From: Eubacteriaceae bacterium
Lineage (GTDB): Bacteria; Bacillota; Clostridia; Peptostreptococcales; Anaerovoracaceae
Assembly: GCA_022652985.1 (NCBI GenBank)
Contig: JALCRY010000003.1
Coordinates: 26,131-90,130 of the forward strand
Direction of reading: 5' to 3'
Length of the DNA stretch: 64,000 nucleotides
The notes under the pieces were generated by a model. It was not told the DNA's origin and made no database searches. It was given only the letters and a program-made list of their open reading frames with translations. A program made the position numbers and the translations under genes. Within the stretch, counting starts at the first letter, position 1. Every line of letters starts with the position of its first letter. This document shows, piece by piece, positions 39,330 through 48,364 of this stretch.

Positions 39330-39716
39330 ATGGTCAACCGAAATATTACAAATCGAGATATCATTTCTCTTGATGATGCGATTGAAGGTTTTCTTGATTC
39401 GAAAAGAGATTTGCCAACATCGTCAGATCAAGATAGTGCGGGAAATATTCTAAGAGGAAAAAACGGTGATAAGTTTCTTGAATACTATGGTGAAAGCGGC
39501 ACATCGAAAGATAACCCTATTGAAGAATTAGCGTTTGCGGATGCTGTAGAGGCATTTGTAAGAGGTTATACTCGAGATAAGGATATGCAGAGAATCAAAT
39601 ATTTAAATGATCGTCTGCATGATCATGATGGAATTACATATTTGCCACGTAATGGAAATAGTTGGAAGCTTCATATATTTGATAAAAGTACATATTATGA
39701 AGTTGCAAGACTTTAA
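39330..39716 (+). CDS. Hypothetical island protein
   Basis: A 128-residue protein, MVNRNITNRDIISLDDAIEG at the start, and not recognised. It is acidic in the first two thirds and ends with a compact region (ITYLPRNGNSWKLHIFDKS) of alternating hydrophobic residues that may form a beta-sheet. GGAGAGG lies upstream of the ATG at 39330; starts at 39276 and 39321 are possible. Codon use is more AT-rich than in the neighbouring ruv-tgt genes, and it lies immediately after a tRNA gene, both signs of acquired DNA. A terminator follows. Confidence 0.5.
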   Translation: MVNRNITNRDIISLDDAIEGFLDSKRDLPTSSDQDSAGNILRGKNGDKFLEYYGESGTSKDNPIEELAFADAVEAFVRGYTRDKDMQRIKYLNDRLHDHDGITYLPRNGNSWKLHIFDKSTYYEVARL

Positions 39717-39758
39717 GCAATATAAATATTTAGAATTTAAGAACAATCCATGTAAATT

Positions 39759-39785
39759 AAGCATCTTTTCGGAGATGCTTTTTTC
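39759..39785 (+). terminator. Rho-independent terminator
   Basis: AAGCATCT pairs with AGATGCTT around TTTCGG-like loop bases, followed by TTTTTT. It ends the transcript of the hypothetical gene just before the phage remnant. Confidence 0.8.
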
Positions 39786-39791
39786 TTGTAA

Positions 39792-40763
39792 GCAGAAAGA
39801 AAGCAAGTCCTTAAAGGGACCGGAAGCGCACCGGGAGCGAGAGCGCATGCAGAAGGAGAAAGCACTGCTGCAAGCGGGGTAAACTCTCATGCCGGCGGAC
39901 TTGGAACAACATCCGCGGGAACAGTGACCGACGGTACCGGGAAAGCTCTCGTGCCGGTTGCGTCACCTGCATCGGCATCTTCCGGCCAGGTCCTTACAGC
40001 GGACGGATCTGGCGGGACTTCGTGGGCCGCGGGAGGCGGAGGATCGGGCGCCGTGTCATCTGTCGATGGAAAGACGGGAGCGGTTACTCTTACCGATACC
40101 TACCTCGGACTGGCAGGCGGCACACTTACGGGAACATTAAACGTAGGAACTACGGATACCACAGTTTACACAGGGGTCTGCACATGGAGGAAATGCGCGA
40201 ATGATTCGGGCAATGTCCACCAGGCAGCCTTTTTTGTTAACTCCGACGGAACAGCGAAGTTCGTAAATAGAGGCGCAAGCGGATCATCAGATACCGCAGC
40301 ATTGACCTTCGGAGCAGGCGGCTTCAACTTCATCATGGGCACATCCAATGTCATTGCCAGTATAGATGCAAACGGCGGAGTGACGCTTACAGGAGAACTC
40401 ACGGGGCCGGATCACACCGGCGGCACGGCTACTTTCGGTTATCTTGCAGAAAACGCAAAGACTACGGAAATATTTATGTCGTCTGCAGACGTTACGATAG
40501 AAACAACAGGCTGGACTTCATCGACAGAAGCGGCAGGATATTACGAGGCATCGGTCACCGTAGATCAGATGGCCTCGGGATGTTATCACTCCATGAGGCT
40601 TCTTGCAGCAACAGGCATCGTTCCTACGGAGACTGAGCGTACTGAGTTCAGTAAGATCGTGTGCATATACGAATCTGACAGTACGACTTTTAAACTCTAT
40701 GCAGCGTCCGCTCCTACATGCCAGCTTACAATATCGATAGGAGCAGCTTCGATTGCAATGTAA
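39792..40763 (+). pseudogene. 5'-truncated phage tail fibre / receptor-binding protein
   Basis: The open frame starts after a TAA at 39789 and has no ATG. Its first residues include GARAHAEGESTAASGVNSHA, the Gly/Ala/His-rich pattern typical of phage tail spikes and YadA-like heads. A collagen-like, Ser/Thr/Gly-rich stretch (SGQVLTADGSGGTSWAAGGG) and a globular C-terminal domain of about 200 residues follow, ending TCQLTISIGAASIAM. The N-terminal part that would attach to the phage baseplate is missing. A GTG at 39924 could still start a shorter protein. It is followed by an intact lysis set. Confidence 0.7.
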
Positions 40764-40810
40764 CATATCTTAATGCGGCGTATAGCCGCTTTTTTATTGG
40801 AGGTAACAAT

Positions 40811-41341
40811 ATGAAAATACATAAGAAGATAAGCAGATACAATTCATCAGAAAGAAACGGCGAAAAGATAAAGTACATAGTGATCCACTATGTCGGAGCC
40901 GTATCGTCCGCGAAGAACAACTGCATATATTTCGGAGGAGGAGACCGCCAGGCGTCGGCTCACTATTTCGTTGATGACAAGATATGGCAGTGCATCAAAG
41001 TCTCGAAGGCGGCATGGCACTGCGGAGGCGGACTCCAGGACTACGGAAGAGCATCGGTCGGCGGTAATAAAGGCGCGACGCTTCATTACATTTGCACCAA
41101 CAGAAACAGCATCGGCATAGAACTCTGCTGCGAAAAGAGTGGCGGTGAGATTGTGCCGACAAAGGAAGCGATACAGACTGCTGCGCCTCTTGTACGGCAC
41201 CTCATGAAAAAGTACGGCATCCCGGCGGAAAGAGTCGTAAGACATTTTGACGTTACGGGAAAGTGCTGTCCGAACGGATACATCAGTAAAAAGTCATGGA
41301 AGAAGCTCCATGATTATCTTACGGAAGGCACAGGTGAGTAA
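40811..41341 (+). CDS. Phage N-acetylmuramoyl-L-alanine amidase (endolysin)
   Basis: A 176-residue Amidase_2 enzyme that cuts the bond between MurNAc and the stem peptide. Zinc ligands are visible in IVIHYVG, RHFDVTGK and the Cys of GKCCPNG. The HYFVDDKIWQCI strand and SIGIELCCEK are also conserved. There is no cell-wall-binding domain after the catalytic part. GGAGGT before the ATG at 40811 decides the start over an upstream in-frame ATG at 40718. The stop abuts the XhlA-like gene, so the lysis genes form one unit. Confidence 0.88.
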   Translation: MKIHKKISRYNSSERNGEKIKYIVIHYVGAVSSAKNNCIYFGGGDRQASAHYFVDDKIWQCIKVSKAAWHCGGGLQDYGRASVGGNKGATLHYICTNRNSIGIELCCEKSGGEIVPTKEAIQTAAPLVRHLMKKYGIPAERVVRHFDVTGKCCPNGYISKKSWKKLHDYLTEGTGE

Positions 41342-41632
41342 ATGGACTGGCAGACGATACTTGCTATAGCAGGCGGGATAGTACTTATTGGGAACGCAGC
41401 CGCGCTTATATATAAATGGCTGAGGCCTGCATATCAGCTGACGCAGAGGGTGAAAGTTCTGGAAGAGCACGACCGGAAAGACTACGAAACCATCGAGGCG
41501 CTTCGGGAGCTTTCAAAGGCCCAGTGCAGCGCGCTACTTTCCATCATCAATCACATGATAGACGGAAACAACAAAGAGGATATGAAGAAGACACGCGAGC
41601 AGATCGCGAAGATACTCATATCGATGAAATAA
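41342..41632 (+). CDS. XhlA/phage lysis accessory protein
   Basis: A 96-residue protein with one N-terminal membrane helix (ILAIAGGIVLIGNAAALIY) and a cytoplasmic coiled-coil-like region (LTQRVKVLEEHDRKDYETIEALRELSK). This layout matches small phage proteins beside holins, including XhlA types. It begins immediately after the amidase stop codon. A role in holin assembly is inferred from position. Confidence 0.65.
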   Translation: MDWQTILAIAGGIVLIGNAAALIYKWLRPAYQLTQRVKVLEEHDRKDYETIEALRELSKAQCSALLSIINHMIDGNNKEDMKKTREQIAKILISMK

Positions 41633-41646
41633 CGGAGGTAGATAAA

Positions 41647-41898
41647 ATGAAAGTTAAAACTGATACAATAGCTAGGACGATCGTCCTTATGATAACGCTT
41701 CTTAACCTGGTGCTGGGTCTTCTCGGAAAGACGGCCCTTAAGATAGACGAATCAGTGATATATGAGGCATGCTCTGTAGGAGCCGTGATCGTAGCGGCGG
41801 TAGTGTCTTGGTGGAAGAACAACTCGTTCACGCAGGCGGCGCTAAAGGCCGATGAAGTCATGAAGAGCGAAAAAGCACTTAAGGCAGCAAATAAGTAG
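41647..41898 (+). CDS. Phage holin
   Basis: An 83-residue protein with two membrane helices (TIVLMITLLNLVLGLLG and EACSVGAVIVAAVVSWW) separated by a short turn. The tail is charged and ends KSEKALKAANK. This fits phi-LC3/SPP1-type holins that make pores for the amidase. GGAGGT precedes the ATG. The preceding two genes complete a lysis cassette; no other intact phage structural genes are nearby. Confidence 0.8.
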   Translation: MKVKTDTIARTIVLMITLLNLVLGLLGKTALKIDESVIYEACSVGAVIVAAVVSWWKNNSFTQAALKADEVMKSEKALKAANK

Positions 41899-42019
41899 CA
41901 TATTATCCTTTCCACATTGGACTTTGGGTATGGTATAATTAGCTATCAGAATATTGGCAAATCTAATAGGGCTATGTTGTATTACACCCATTAGCTTATT
42001 ATAGAAAGGATGAGGAAAG

Positions 42020-44278
42020 ATGACCAATGCAATATCCAGGCGAATACTGGCTTTCGCACTCGCGATAGCTGTAGTGATCGCATTCACACCTGCGATAGCA
42101 TTCACGCAGAGTGCATCAGCAGCGACAAGGCCGGGCAAAGTCAAGTGGTCAAGTATCACTAAAACACCGACAACAATAACGCTCAAATGGAAGAAGGCAT
42201 CGAAGGCCAAAGGCTACTCGGTGTACCAGAAGAAGAGCGGGAAATACAAGAAGATAAAAACCACGACGAAGAGAACGTACACCGTAAAGAAGCTAAAGGC
42301 CTTCACGAGCTACAGCTTCAAAGTCCGCGCATACAGGATGAGCGGCGGCAAGAAAGTCTACGGCAAGTATTCTTCAGTGAAGAAAGTGACAACGGCGGCA
42401 TCGAAGATCACGGGCGTTACTATCACAAGCTCAGCATCGTCAGTATCTGCGGGCAGCAATGTCACGTTCACTGCGACAGTTACCGGAGGGACGAAGCCTC
42501 TAAAGTATCAGTGGTACAAAGACGGCGTCCTGATCGAAGGCGCGACGGAGAGCACTTATACGGCAGCGCTCAGTTCATCAGACAGCGGATCCAAGTTCAC
42601 GTGCAAAGTCACAGGCCCTGACGGGAAGAGTCTTACTTCGGAAGAGGCGGGAAGCGTGACGGTATATAATCCGGCAGTAAAACCGAGTTCTGTTACTGTG
42701 GCTGATCAATCAGCGGCTACAGGCAGTACGGCTACTTTTACCGCGACTGTTACAGGCGGAACAGCTCCTTTGACATACCAGTGGTATCAGAAAACTATTG
42801 AAAATACTGATTTCACCAAGATAAGCGGAGCAACATCTTCGACATATTCACCTCAGATCGGCACGACCGGAAAGGTCACTATGCATAATAACAACACTCA
42901 GTATAAATGTGTTGTTAGCAATTCGGCCGGATCAGTTGATGGTGCAGGCACGCTGACAGTAACAGGTGCGACTGTAACCAATAGCTGGAATATAGGAAAT
43001 AAGACAGTATCATCTGTAAATTATAACGGCTCTAATGGAGCTGACAATGTAGTAGCCACCTTATATTCCGATGGAGAACTGGCAGTAATAGGTAAAGGCG
43101 ATACAGTGTTGTTCGGCGATAAGACACCTACTTCAGGATCAGGTACAAGCTACCAGACGCCATGGAGATTAGAGGGTAAAACATCTGCCATTACGTCATC
43201 GACTATAGCATCTGATGTCACGCCTGCAAATATGGGGTACTGGTATATAGGATGTAATAATCTGACGTCAGCACCTGCGATACCGAGCAGCGTCGAAAGT
43301 ATGGCAGATACATTCTATGGCTGCACATCACTAACTGCAGCACCGACGATACCGAGTAGCGTGACGGAGATGGTCAGTACATTCGAAGGCTGCGCCAAGC
43401 TCACAACAGCACCGACGATACCTAGCAGCGTGACGGATATGGGCAGTACATTCGAAGGTTGCTCCGCACTCACAACAGCACCGACGATACCGAGCAGCGT
43501 GACGAATATGGGCAGTACATTCTCTGGCTGCAGAGCGCTCACGACAGCACCGACGATACCGAGCAGCGTAGAGAATTTGTACGGTACATTTCAGGGTTGT
43601 AGCTCGCTTAAGTCAGCACCAGACCTTTCGGGATGTACGAAATTAACAAATATGTATCAGACATTCTCTGGCTGCATCGCGCTCACTACAGCACCAACGA
43701 TACCTGACAGCGTAGAGGATATGTTATATACATTTTCTGGCTGCAGCGCGCTTACTGCAGCACCAACGATACCGAGCAGTGTGACGGTTATGAACTATAC
43801 ATTCAATGGCTGCAGTGCGCTCACAGGAACGATGCTTATAAAGGCTGATCCACATACTCCATTAGAGTTTGGTGGATGTTTCAGCGGCGCCGCGACAAAC
43901 AGTGCAGGACTGACGGTGAATTACACAAGCACAAGTGAGCGCTTTGTTAATACGATCATCTCAACTTGGGGGCCGTTAGGATCGGAAACACAGGGTCATA
44001 TCACAAAAGCCTTCACATCGGTAACGATAGCTGATCAGACTGCATCAAGCGGCGGAACAGCAACGTTTACGGCAGCAGTTGCTGCAGGAGTAACGCCGGC
44101 ATATCAGTGGCAGAAGTCGACTGACGGAGGCAAGACATTTGCTGATATATCCGGTGCTATCGCTGCGACGCTTTCACTGACTGGACTTACAACATCAGAT
44201 AACGGCAACGTATACAGATGCGTAGTCAGCAATGGTACAAGTACAGCATACGGCGAAGGTACGCTGACAGTTAATTAA
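42020..44278 (+). CDS. Secreted surface protein: FnIII, Ig-like domains and DUF285/BspA-like repeats
   Basis: A 752-residue exported protein. Residues 1-35 are a signal peptide ending SASA. A fibronectin type III domain (about 37-125) is rich in Lys. Two Ig-like domains follow at about 130-215 and 220-315, with the QWYKDG and QWYQK motifs. At about 418-605 there are eight 23-residue leucine-rich units of the form APTIPSSVT-x-M-xx-TF-x-GC, as in DUF285/BspA-like proteins. A last Ig-like domain (about 670-752) ends the protein. No LPXTG anchor is seen. It lies 121 bases after a holin gene. Adhesion is inferred from domain types. Confidence 0.83.
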   Translation: MTNAISRRILAFALAIAVVIAFTPAIAFTQSASAATRPGKVKWSSITKTPTTITLKWKKASKAKGYSVYQKKSGKYKKIKTTTKRTYTVKKLKAFTSYSFKVRAYRMSGGKKVYGKYSSVKKVTTAASKITGVTITSSASSVSAGSNVTFTATVTGGTKPLKYQWYKDGVLIEGATESTYTAALSSSDSGSKFTCKVTGPDGKSLTSEEAGSVTVYNPAVKPSSVTVADQSAATGSTATFTATVTGGTAPLTYQWYQKTIENTDFTKISGATSSTYSPQIGTTGKVTMHNNNTQYKCVVSNSAGSVDGAGTLTVTGATVTNSWNIGNKTVSSVNYNGSNGADNVVATLYSDGELAVIGKGDTVLFGDKTPTSGSGTSYQTPWRLEGKTSAITSSTIASDVTPANMGYWYIGCNNLTSAPAIPSSVESMADTFYGCTSLTAAPTIPSSVTEMVSTFEGCAKLTTAPTIPSSVTDMGSTFEGCSALTTAPTIPSSVTNMGSTFSGCRALTTAPTIPSSVENLYGTFQGCSSLKSAPDLSGCTKLTNMYQTFSGCIALTTAPTIPDSVEDMLYTFSGCSALTAAPTIPSSVTVMNYTFNGCSALTGTMLIKADPHTPLEFGGCFSGAATNSAGLTVNYTSTSERFVNTIISTWGPLGSETQGHITKAFTSVTIADQTASSGGTATFTAAVAAGVTPAYQWQKSTDGGKTFADISGAIAATLSLTGLTTSDNGNVYRCVVSNGTSTAYGEGTLTVN
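43271..43829 (+). repeat. Tandem 69-bp repeats coding DUF285-like units
   Basis: Eight units of 69 or 72 bases, the best conserved starting GCACCGACGATACCGAGCAG. They encode the 23-residue repeats of the surface protein. The fourth to sixth positions vary most. Such arrays can change number by slippage or recombination. Confidence 0.8.
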
Positions 44279-44298
44279 TCAAAACTCATAACTATCGA

Positions 44299-44321
44299 GG
44301 AGGCAGCCAGTAACTGCCTCC
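44299..44321 (+). terminator. Hairpin after the DUF285-like gene
   Basis: GGAGGCAG pairs with CTGCCTCC around CCAGTAA. The following T-run is poor (TTATGTATT), so termination may be weak. Confidence 0.5.
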
Positions 44322-44341
44322 TTATGTATTGCAAAAAAATC

Positions 44342-44370
44342 TTTACTTGCGAACAAACGTTCGATATAAT
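44342..44370 (+). promoter_or_regulatory. Promoter with embedded LexA (SOS) box
   Basis: TTTACT at 44342-44347 and TATAAT at 44365-44370 have a 17-base spacer. The spacer holds CGAACAAACGTTCG at 44350-44363, a full match to the Firmicutes LexA consensus CGAACRNRYGTTYG. Repression by LexA and induction on DNA damage follow from established knowledge. The first gene downstream is the IS30 transposase at 44525; a 13-codon ORF at 44377 precedes it. Confidence 0.75.
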
Positions 44371-44431
44371 ATCTGTATGAAAATATTAGCAAAACCAATA
44401 GTAAATTGCCGTTTTTAATTCTATATGCGCA

Positions 44432-44458
44432 AGTAAATTCTACACATTGGAATTTACT
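44432..44458. repeat. Inverted repeat in the transposase leader
   Basis: AGTAAATTC and GAATTTACT, nine-base arms, are separated by TACACATTG. It lies between the SOS promoter and the transposase. It could be an operator, a transcript hairpin or part of the insertion sequence end; no matching copy was found past the transposase. Confidence 0.45.
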
Positions 44459-44524
44459 CATGCACATTGATTCTGTACAATTAAGGAGCAGCTGATTGCC
44501 TGCCTGTGCAGAAGGAGAACTCAG

Positions 44525-45841
44525 ATGAGTAATAGAATTAAAGGCAATCGCAAGCATCTTACGCTAGCTGACAGAATCATCATCGAAAAGGGCTTGCTTT
44601 ATGGAGATTCATTTACTGCTATCGCCGCTGCTGTCGGAAAAGACATCAGTACGATCTCAAAGGAGGTAAGAAAGCATTCTCAAATCACAGAAAGGAAAAA
44701 CAAGGATTTTGCACCTATCCCTTGTGCCAACAGGGAGCATTGCAGCATATTCGGATTATGCCGGGATAACTGCAGCATTTTATGCAGGATGTGCAGAAAA
44801 ACCGGGCAAAGATGTGTCGATATTTGTCCCGACTATCTTCCGAAGACATGTGTACATTTGACGAAAGCGCCATACGTTTGTAACGGCTGCGGAAAGAGGA
44901 TAAACTGCCTTATGGAGGAAAGGATCTATTCTTCAAAATATGCTGACGACTGCTACAGGGCCACCTTGTCCGGAAGCAGAGAAGGGATCAATCAGACGCC
45001 TGAAAGCATACAGAAAATGAACGATATATTGACACCTCTTATCGCGAAAGGACAATCCATAGCACATATATATGCTACGCATGCAAACGAACTCAACTGT
45101 TCAAAGCGCACGGTATATGAGTATATCGATGCCGGTATATTCGATATCAAAAATATCGACCTAAGGAGAAAGGTCAAGTACAAAAAGCGCAAAAAGTCAA
45201 CAGAACCAAGCCTGAACAATAGAGACTACCGGATCGGACGGACTTACAAGGATTTTCAGACACTGCTGGGAAACGGATACAACGGCAATATCGTGGAAAT
45301 GGATACTGTTGAAGGTAAACGCGGAACCAAGACATGTCTTATGACCATGCTGTTCCGAAACTGCAATCTGATGCTGGTATTCAGGCTGCAGTCACAGACA
45401 CAGTCCGAAGTAAAAAGAGTTTTTGATTATCTTCTGGCCGGGCTTGGATCACAGCTTTTCAGTACGCTTTTCGAAGTGATACTTACCGATAACGGTGCAG
45501 AGTTTCAAAATCCGGACGAGTTGGAATTAACAGATGAAGGAGAGACAGTCACCAAAATATATTACTGTGATCCGTATCGTTCGAATCAGAAAGGTGCATT
45601 GGAAAAGAACCATGAATATATACGATATGTATGCCCGAAAGGCTCGTCGTTTACAGCTCTTACTGATGAAAAAGTACTGTTGATGGCGAATCATATCAAT
45701 AGTGAGAAAAGAGACAGCCTGAATGGGCATAGTCCGTTTCAGCTGTCTCTGCTCCTTCTGGATAACAGACTTCATGATATCCTTGGCCTGATGGAAATCA
45801 AGCCTGATGAAGTCAATTTAACGCCAGATTTGTTTAAGTAA
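44525..45841 (+). CDS. IS30-family transposase
   Basis: A 438-residue transposase. The N-terminal helix-turn-helix opens RKHLTLADRIIIEKGL and contains TISKEVRKH. A Cys-rich insert follows (about 60-130, with many C-xx-C pairs, for example CRMCRKTGQRC), seen in a subset of IS30 members. The DDE domain shows VEMDTVEG, LTDNGAEF and NQKGALEKNHEYIRY. AAGGAG precedes the ATG. The element looks intact in its gene, but I could not define terminal inverted repeats with confidence. It stands behind a LexA-box promoter. Confidence 0.9.
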   Translation: MSNRIKGNRKHLTLADRIIIEKGLLYGDSFTAIAAAVGKDISTISKEVRKHSQITERKNKDFAPIPCANREHCSIFGLCRDNCSILCRMCRKTGQRCVDICPDYLPKTCVHLTKAPYVCNGCGKRINCLMEERIYSSKYADDCYRATLSGSREGINQTPESIQKMNDILTPLIAKGQSIAHIYATHANELNCSKRTVYEYIDAGIFDIKNIDLRRKVKYKKRKKSTEPSLNNRDYRIGRTYKDFQTLLGNGYNGNIVEMDTVEGKRGTKTCLMTMLFRNCNLMLVFRLQSQTQSEVKRVFDYLLAGLGSQLFSTLFEVILTDNGAEFQNPDELELTDEGETVTKIYYCDPYRSNQKGALEKNHEYIRYVCPKGSSFTALTDEKVLLMANHINSEKRDSLNGHSPFQLSLLLLDNRLHDILGLMEIKPDEVNLTPDLFK

Positions 45842-45999
45842 AATAGTATAGCACAGGCAGATTTCACTGTATAGAACTTAGTCTTTCACGACGGTATCTG
45901 GAATCTAGTCTCGCACACTATTTTCAGATGCCCGTTTGTCGTGCAGCAAAAACCTACAGCATCATACTTATGGGCAAATTATATATCATTGTAATGTGA

Positions 46000-46332
46000 T
46001 TGTTAAGTCCAATTGTTGAAGTAACAGTCACACGCAGGAATAAGTTTGAAAATGTAGAAGTTACTTCTGCATTCAAGGTAGCAAAACCAATAAACACGAT
46101 AATTGTGTTCGAAGAATCAAAATATCCCATGCCGTACCGGTTCAGATACGTTGACGATAAGGGAACGGCTCAGGATGTTTACGTGGATAAATTCATTAAC
46201 ATCGAAGAAAAGAAGATCGCCGGTATCCGTACCATAAACTATTCATGCCAGAGCAGGATAGGCGGCAGGGATATAAGGTACGAACTCAAGTACGTAATCG
46301 ACGATCCCAGGTGGGAACTATATAAGATGTAA
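46000..46332 (+). CDS. Hypothetical protein, probably 5'-truncated
   Basis: A 110-codon frame beginning after an in-frame TGA at 45997. The only starts nearby are TTG at 46000 and none has a ribosome site, so the gene has probably lost its first part, perhaps when the IS30 element arrived. The product is mostly beta-strand by pattern (VEVTVTRRNKFENVEVTSAF, MPYRFRYVDDKGTAQDVYVD) and ends DDPRWELYKM. It is not recognised. A terminator follows 16 bases later. Similar short proteins are sometimes seen beside serine recombinases, but I cannot name one. Confidence 0.45.
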   Translation: MLSPIVEVTVTRRNKFENVEVTSAFKVAKPINTIIVFEESKYPMPYRFRYVDDKGTAQDVYVDKFINIEEKKIAGIRTINYSCQSRIGGRDIRYELKYVIDDPRWELYKM

Positions 46333-46347
46333 AACGCTGTCACTTTG

Positions 46348-46380
46348 GCAGGAGCAAATACGCTCCTGCTATTTTTTTTT
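46348..46380 (+). terminator. Rho-independent terminator
   Basis: GCAGGAGC at 46348-46355 pairs with GCTCCTGC at 46362-46369, followed by TATTTTTTTTTT. It ends transcription before the recombinase cassette. Confidence 0.85.
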
Positions 46381-46524
46381 ATTGCTTTTTTATTTGGGGT
46401 TGATTTTCTCGTCAGGGAATAGAGGAAGGCATGTGAAAAAAACTTTGCATATGAGCCGGAAAAGCATCTCACAAGTCTCCTTAGTAAGTTAGAGGAAGTC
46501 GCGCATAGTAAGGAGGCACATATT

Positions 46525-46743
46525 ATGGAGCACGTAAAAAAGGTAACCGCAGGCTTTGTTTCAAAGACCGATCCAAGGTGCATGACAAAAGAAACGATGC
46601 AGAAGGATTTTGATTACATGATGGCACAGAAAATGACGCAAGCTCTTCTTGGCAATGGATATATAACCAAAAGCGAATTCGACAAAATCACCGCAAAAAA
46701 TAAAGAGACTTTCTTTCCATACATGGCGGAGTTGATGCTTTAA
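46525..46743 (+). CDS. Small SHOCT-like protein ahead of the recombinases
   Basis: A 72-residue protein with KDFDYMMAQKMTQALLGNGYITKSEFDKITAKNKETF, a helix-turn-helix-like pair resembling the SHOCT motif (short C-terminal domain with a Leu-x-x-Gly-x-Ile pattern). AAGGAGG precedes the ATG. Proteins like this often stand before tandem serine recombinase genes in Firmicutes; a role in recombination is inferred from position only. The recombinase operon starts 61 bases downstream with its own ribosome site. Confidence 0.6.
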   Translation: MEHVKKVTAGFVSKTDPRCMTKETMQKDFDYMMAQKMTQALLGNGYITKSEFDKITAKNKETFFPYMAELML

Positions 46744-46804
46744 ATGACTTGCTATATATCACATTCAGAGCCAATATGTCACTACCATGGAAGGAGGTGA
46801 GTTG

Positions 46805-48364
46805 ATGCAAAGGATAACAAAAATCGAAGGGACGCCGGGGCTTAAAAAGAAGATCCGCGTTGCAGCTTACGCCAGGGTGTCTACGGACTCAGAAGAACAG
46901 CTCGTCAGCCTTGCTACGCAGAAAGACCACTATGAAACCTACATAAAGAAGAATCCAGAATGGGAGTACGCAGGGCTTTATTACGACGAAGGCATCACAG
47001 GTACCAAGAAGGAAAAAAGGAAAAGCCTGCTTAGGATGCTCGCTGACTGCGAGTCGGGGAAGATAGATTTGGTGATTACAAAGTCGATATCAAGGCTTGC
47101 CCGTAACACGACGGACTGCCTGGAGATCGTCCGTAAGCTCCTGGGACTTGGAATTTACATTTACTTTGAGAAGGAAGACCTGAACACCGGCAGCATGGAG
47201 TCGGAGCTCATGCTGACGATCCTTTCAAGCCTTGCCGAAAGCGAGTCGGTTTCTATTTCCGAAAACGAGAAATGGAGCATCCAGCGCAGATTTAAAAACG
47301 GCAGCTTCGTCATTGGCTACCCGCCGTACGGTTACAGGAACGAGGACGGCAAAATGGTCATCGCTGAGGAAGAGGCTGAGATCGTAAAAGAAATCTTCTC
47401 GGCTTCTCTTTCTGGGACCGGGACTTATAAGATCGCGAAGGGACTGAATGCAAAAGGTGTGAAAACGAAAAGAAACGGCTGTTGGACCTCATCTACTGTG
47501 AAGGGGATTCTTACAAACGAGAAGTACACTGGCGACGTTATTTTCCAGAAGACATATACGGACAGCAGTTTTACCCGTCACGTCAACTACGGAGAATATG
47601 ACCAGTATCTGGTAAAGGACCATCATGAGGCGATCATCAGCCATGAGGACTTCGACCGGACAGCTCAGGTCCTTGCACAGCGTGGTAAAGAAAAGAGCAA
47701 CACCGGAGAGACCGGTAAGTACCAGAAACGATACGCGTTTTCGGGAAAGATCAGGTGCGGAAGCTGCGGGTCCAAATTTAAGAGGAAAAAGCATTATAAG
47801 TCATCCGGCAATTACATCGCCTGGGCCTGCAGCACGCACCTTACTGATAAAAACGCCTGCGAGATGATGTACATTGAGCAAAGTGAGATTGAGGAAGCAT
47901 TTATTACAATGATGAACAAGCTGATCTTTTCAAAGAAGCAACTGCTGAAACCATTCGCAGAGGCACTTAGTGGCACCAATGGAACAGTAAACATCCGCCG
48001 TATGCAAAATCTTGAACAGCGCCTAGAGAAAAACAAGGAACAAGAAGAATTCCTTAAAAAACTTTTGGCCAGCGGTTACCTTGATACGGAGCTTATTAGT
48101 AGGATCAGAAATGAAATACAGTCGGAATACGATTATTTGAAGAATGAAAAAACAGCGCTTTCTGAAAGCATTAGTGGATCATTGGTTCATGCAAAAGAAG
48201 CAAAGATGCTCATACGATTTATCGATAAAGCAGGTGTTCTTACAGAGTTTGATGATTCGGTATTTAATGATTATGTGAATGAGATCCGTGTTCTATCGAG
48301 AGACGAGTTAGAGTTTCAATTAAAATGCGGATTGAAAATAAAGGAAAGGTTGGTGAGAAAATGA
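46805..48364 (+). CDS. Large serine recombinase A
   Basis: A 519-residue site-specific recombinase. The resolvase domain (1-150) carries the catalytic Ser in AAYARVSTDSEEQ and the arginines in SISRLARNTTDCLE. The recombinase domain (about 165-270) contains YPPYGYRNEDGK. A zinc ribbon follows (IRCGSCGSKFKRKKHY...WACSTH...NAC), then a C-terminal coiled coil. GGAGGTG supports the ATG at 46805; the ATG at 46787 lies before that site. It probably cuts and rejoins att sites of an integrated element. It overlaps the next gene by four bases. Confidence 0.92.
   Translation: MQRITKIEGTPGLKKKIRVAAYARVSTDSEEQLVSLATQKDHYETYIKKNPEWEYAGLYYDEGITGTKKEKRKSLLRMLADCESGKIDLVITKSISRLARNTTDCLEIVRKLLGLGIYIYFEKEDLNTGSMESELMLTILSSLAESESVSISENEKWSIQRRFKNGSFVIGYPPYGYRNEDGKMVIAEEEAEIVKEIFSASLSGTGTYKIAKGLNAKGVKTKRNGCWTSSTVKGILTNEKYTGDVIFQKTYTDSSFTRHVNYGEYDQYLVKDHHEAIISHEDFDRTAQVLAQRGKEKSNTGETGKYQKRYAFSGKIRCGSCGSKFKRKKHYKSSGNYIAWACSTHLTDKNACEMMYIEQSEIEEAFITMMNKLIFSKKQLLKPFAEALSGTNGTVNIRRMQNLEQRLEKNKEQEEFLKKLLASGYLDTELISRIRNEIQSEYDYLKNEKTALSESISGSLVHAKEAKMLIRFIDKAGVLTEFDDSVFNDYVNEIRVLSRDELEFQLKCGLKIKERLVRK

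Noticed and set aside
39607..39882. 91-codon frame crossing the terminator before the tail-fibre remnant
   Set aside because: It runs through the terminator hairpin and overlaps the real tail-fibre frame, which has phage-like composition in a different phase.
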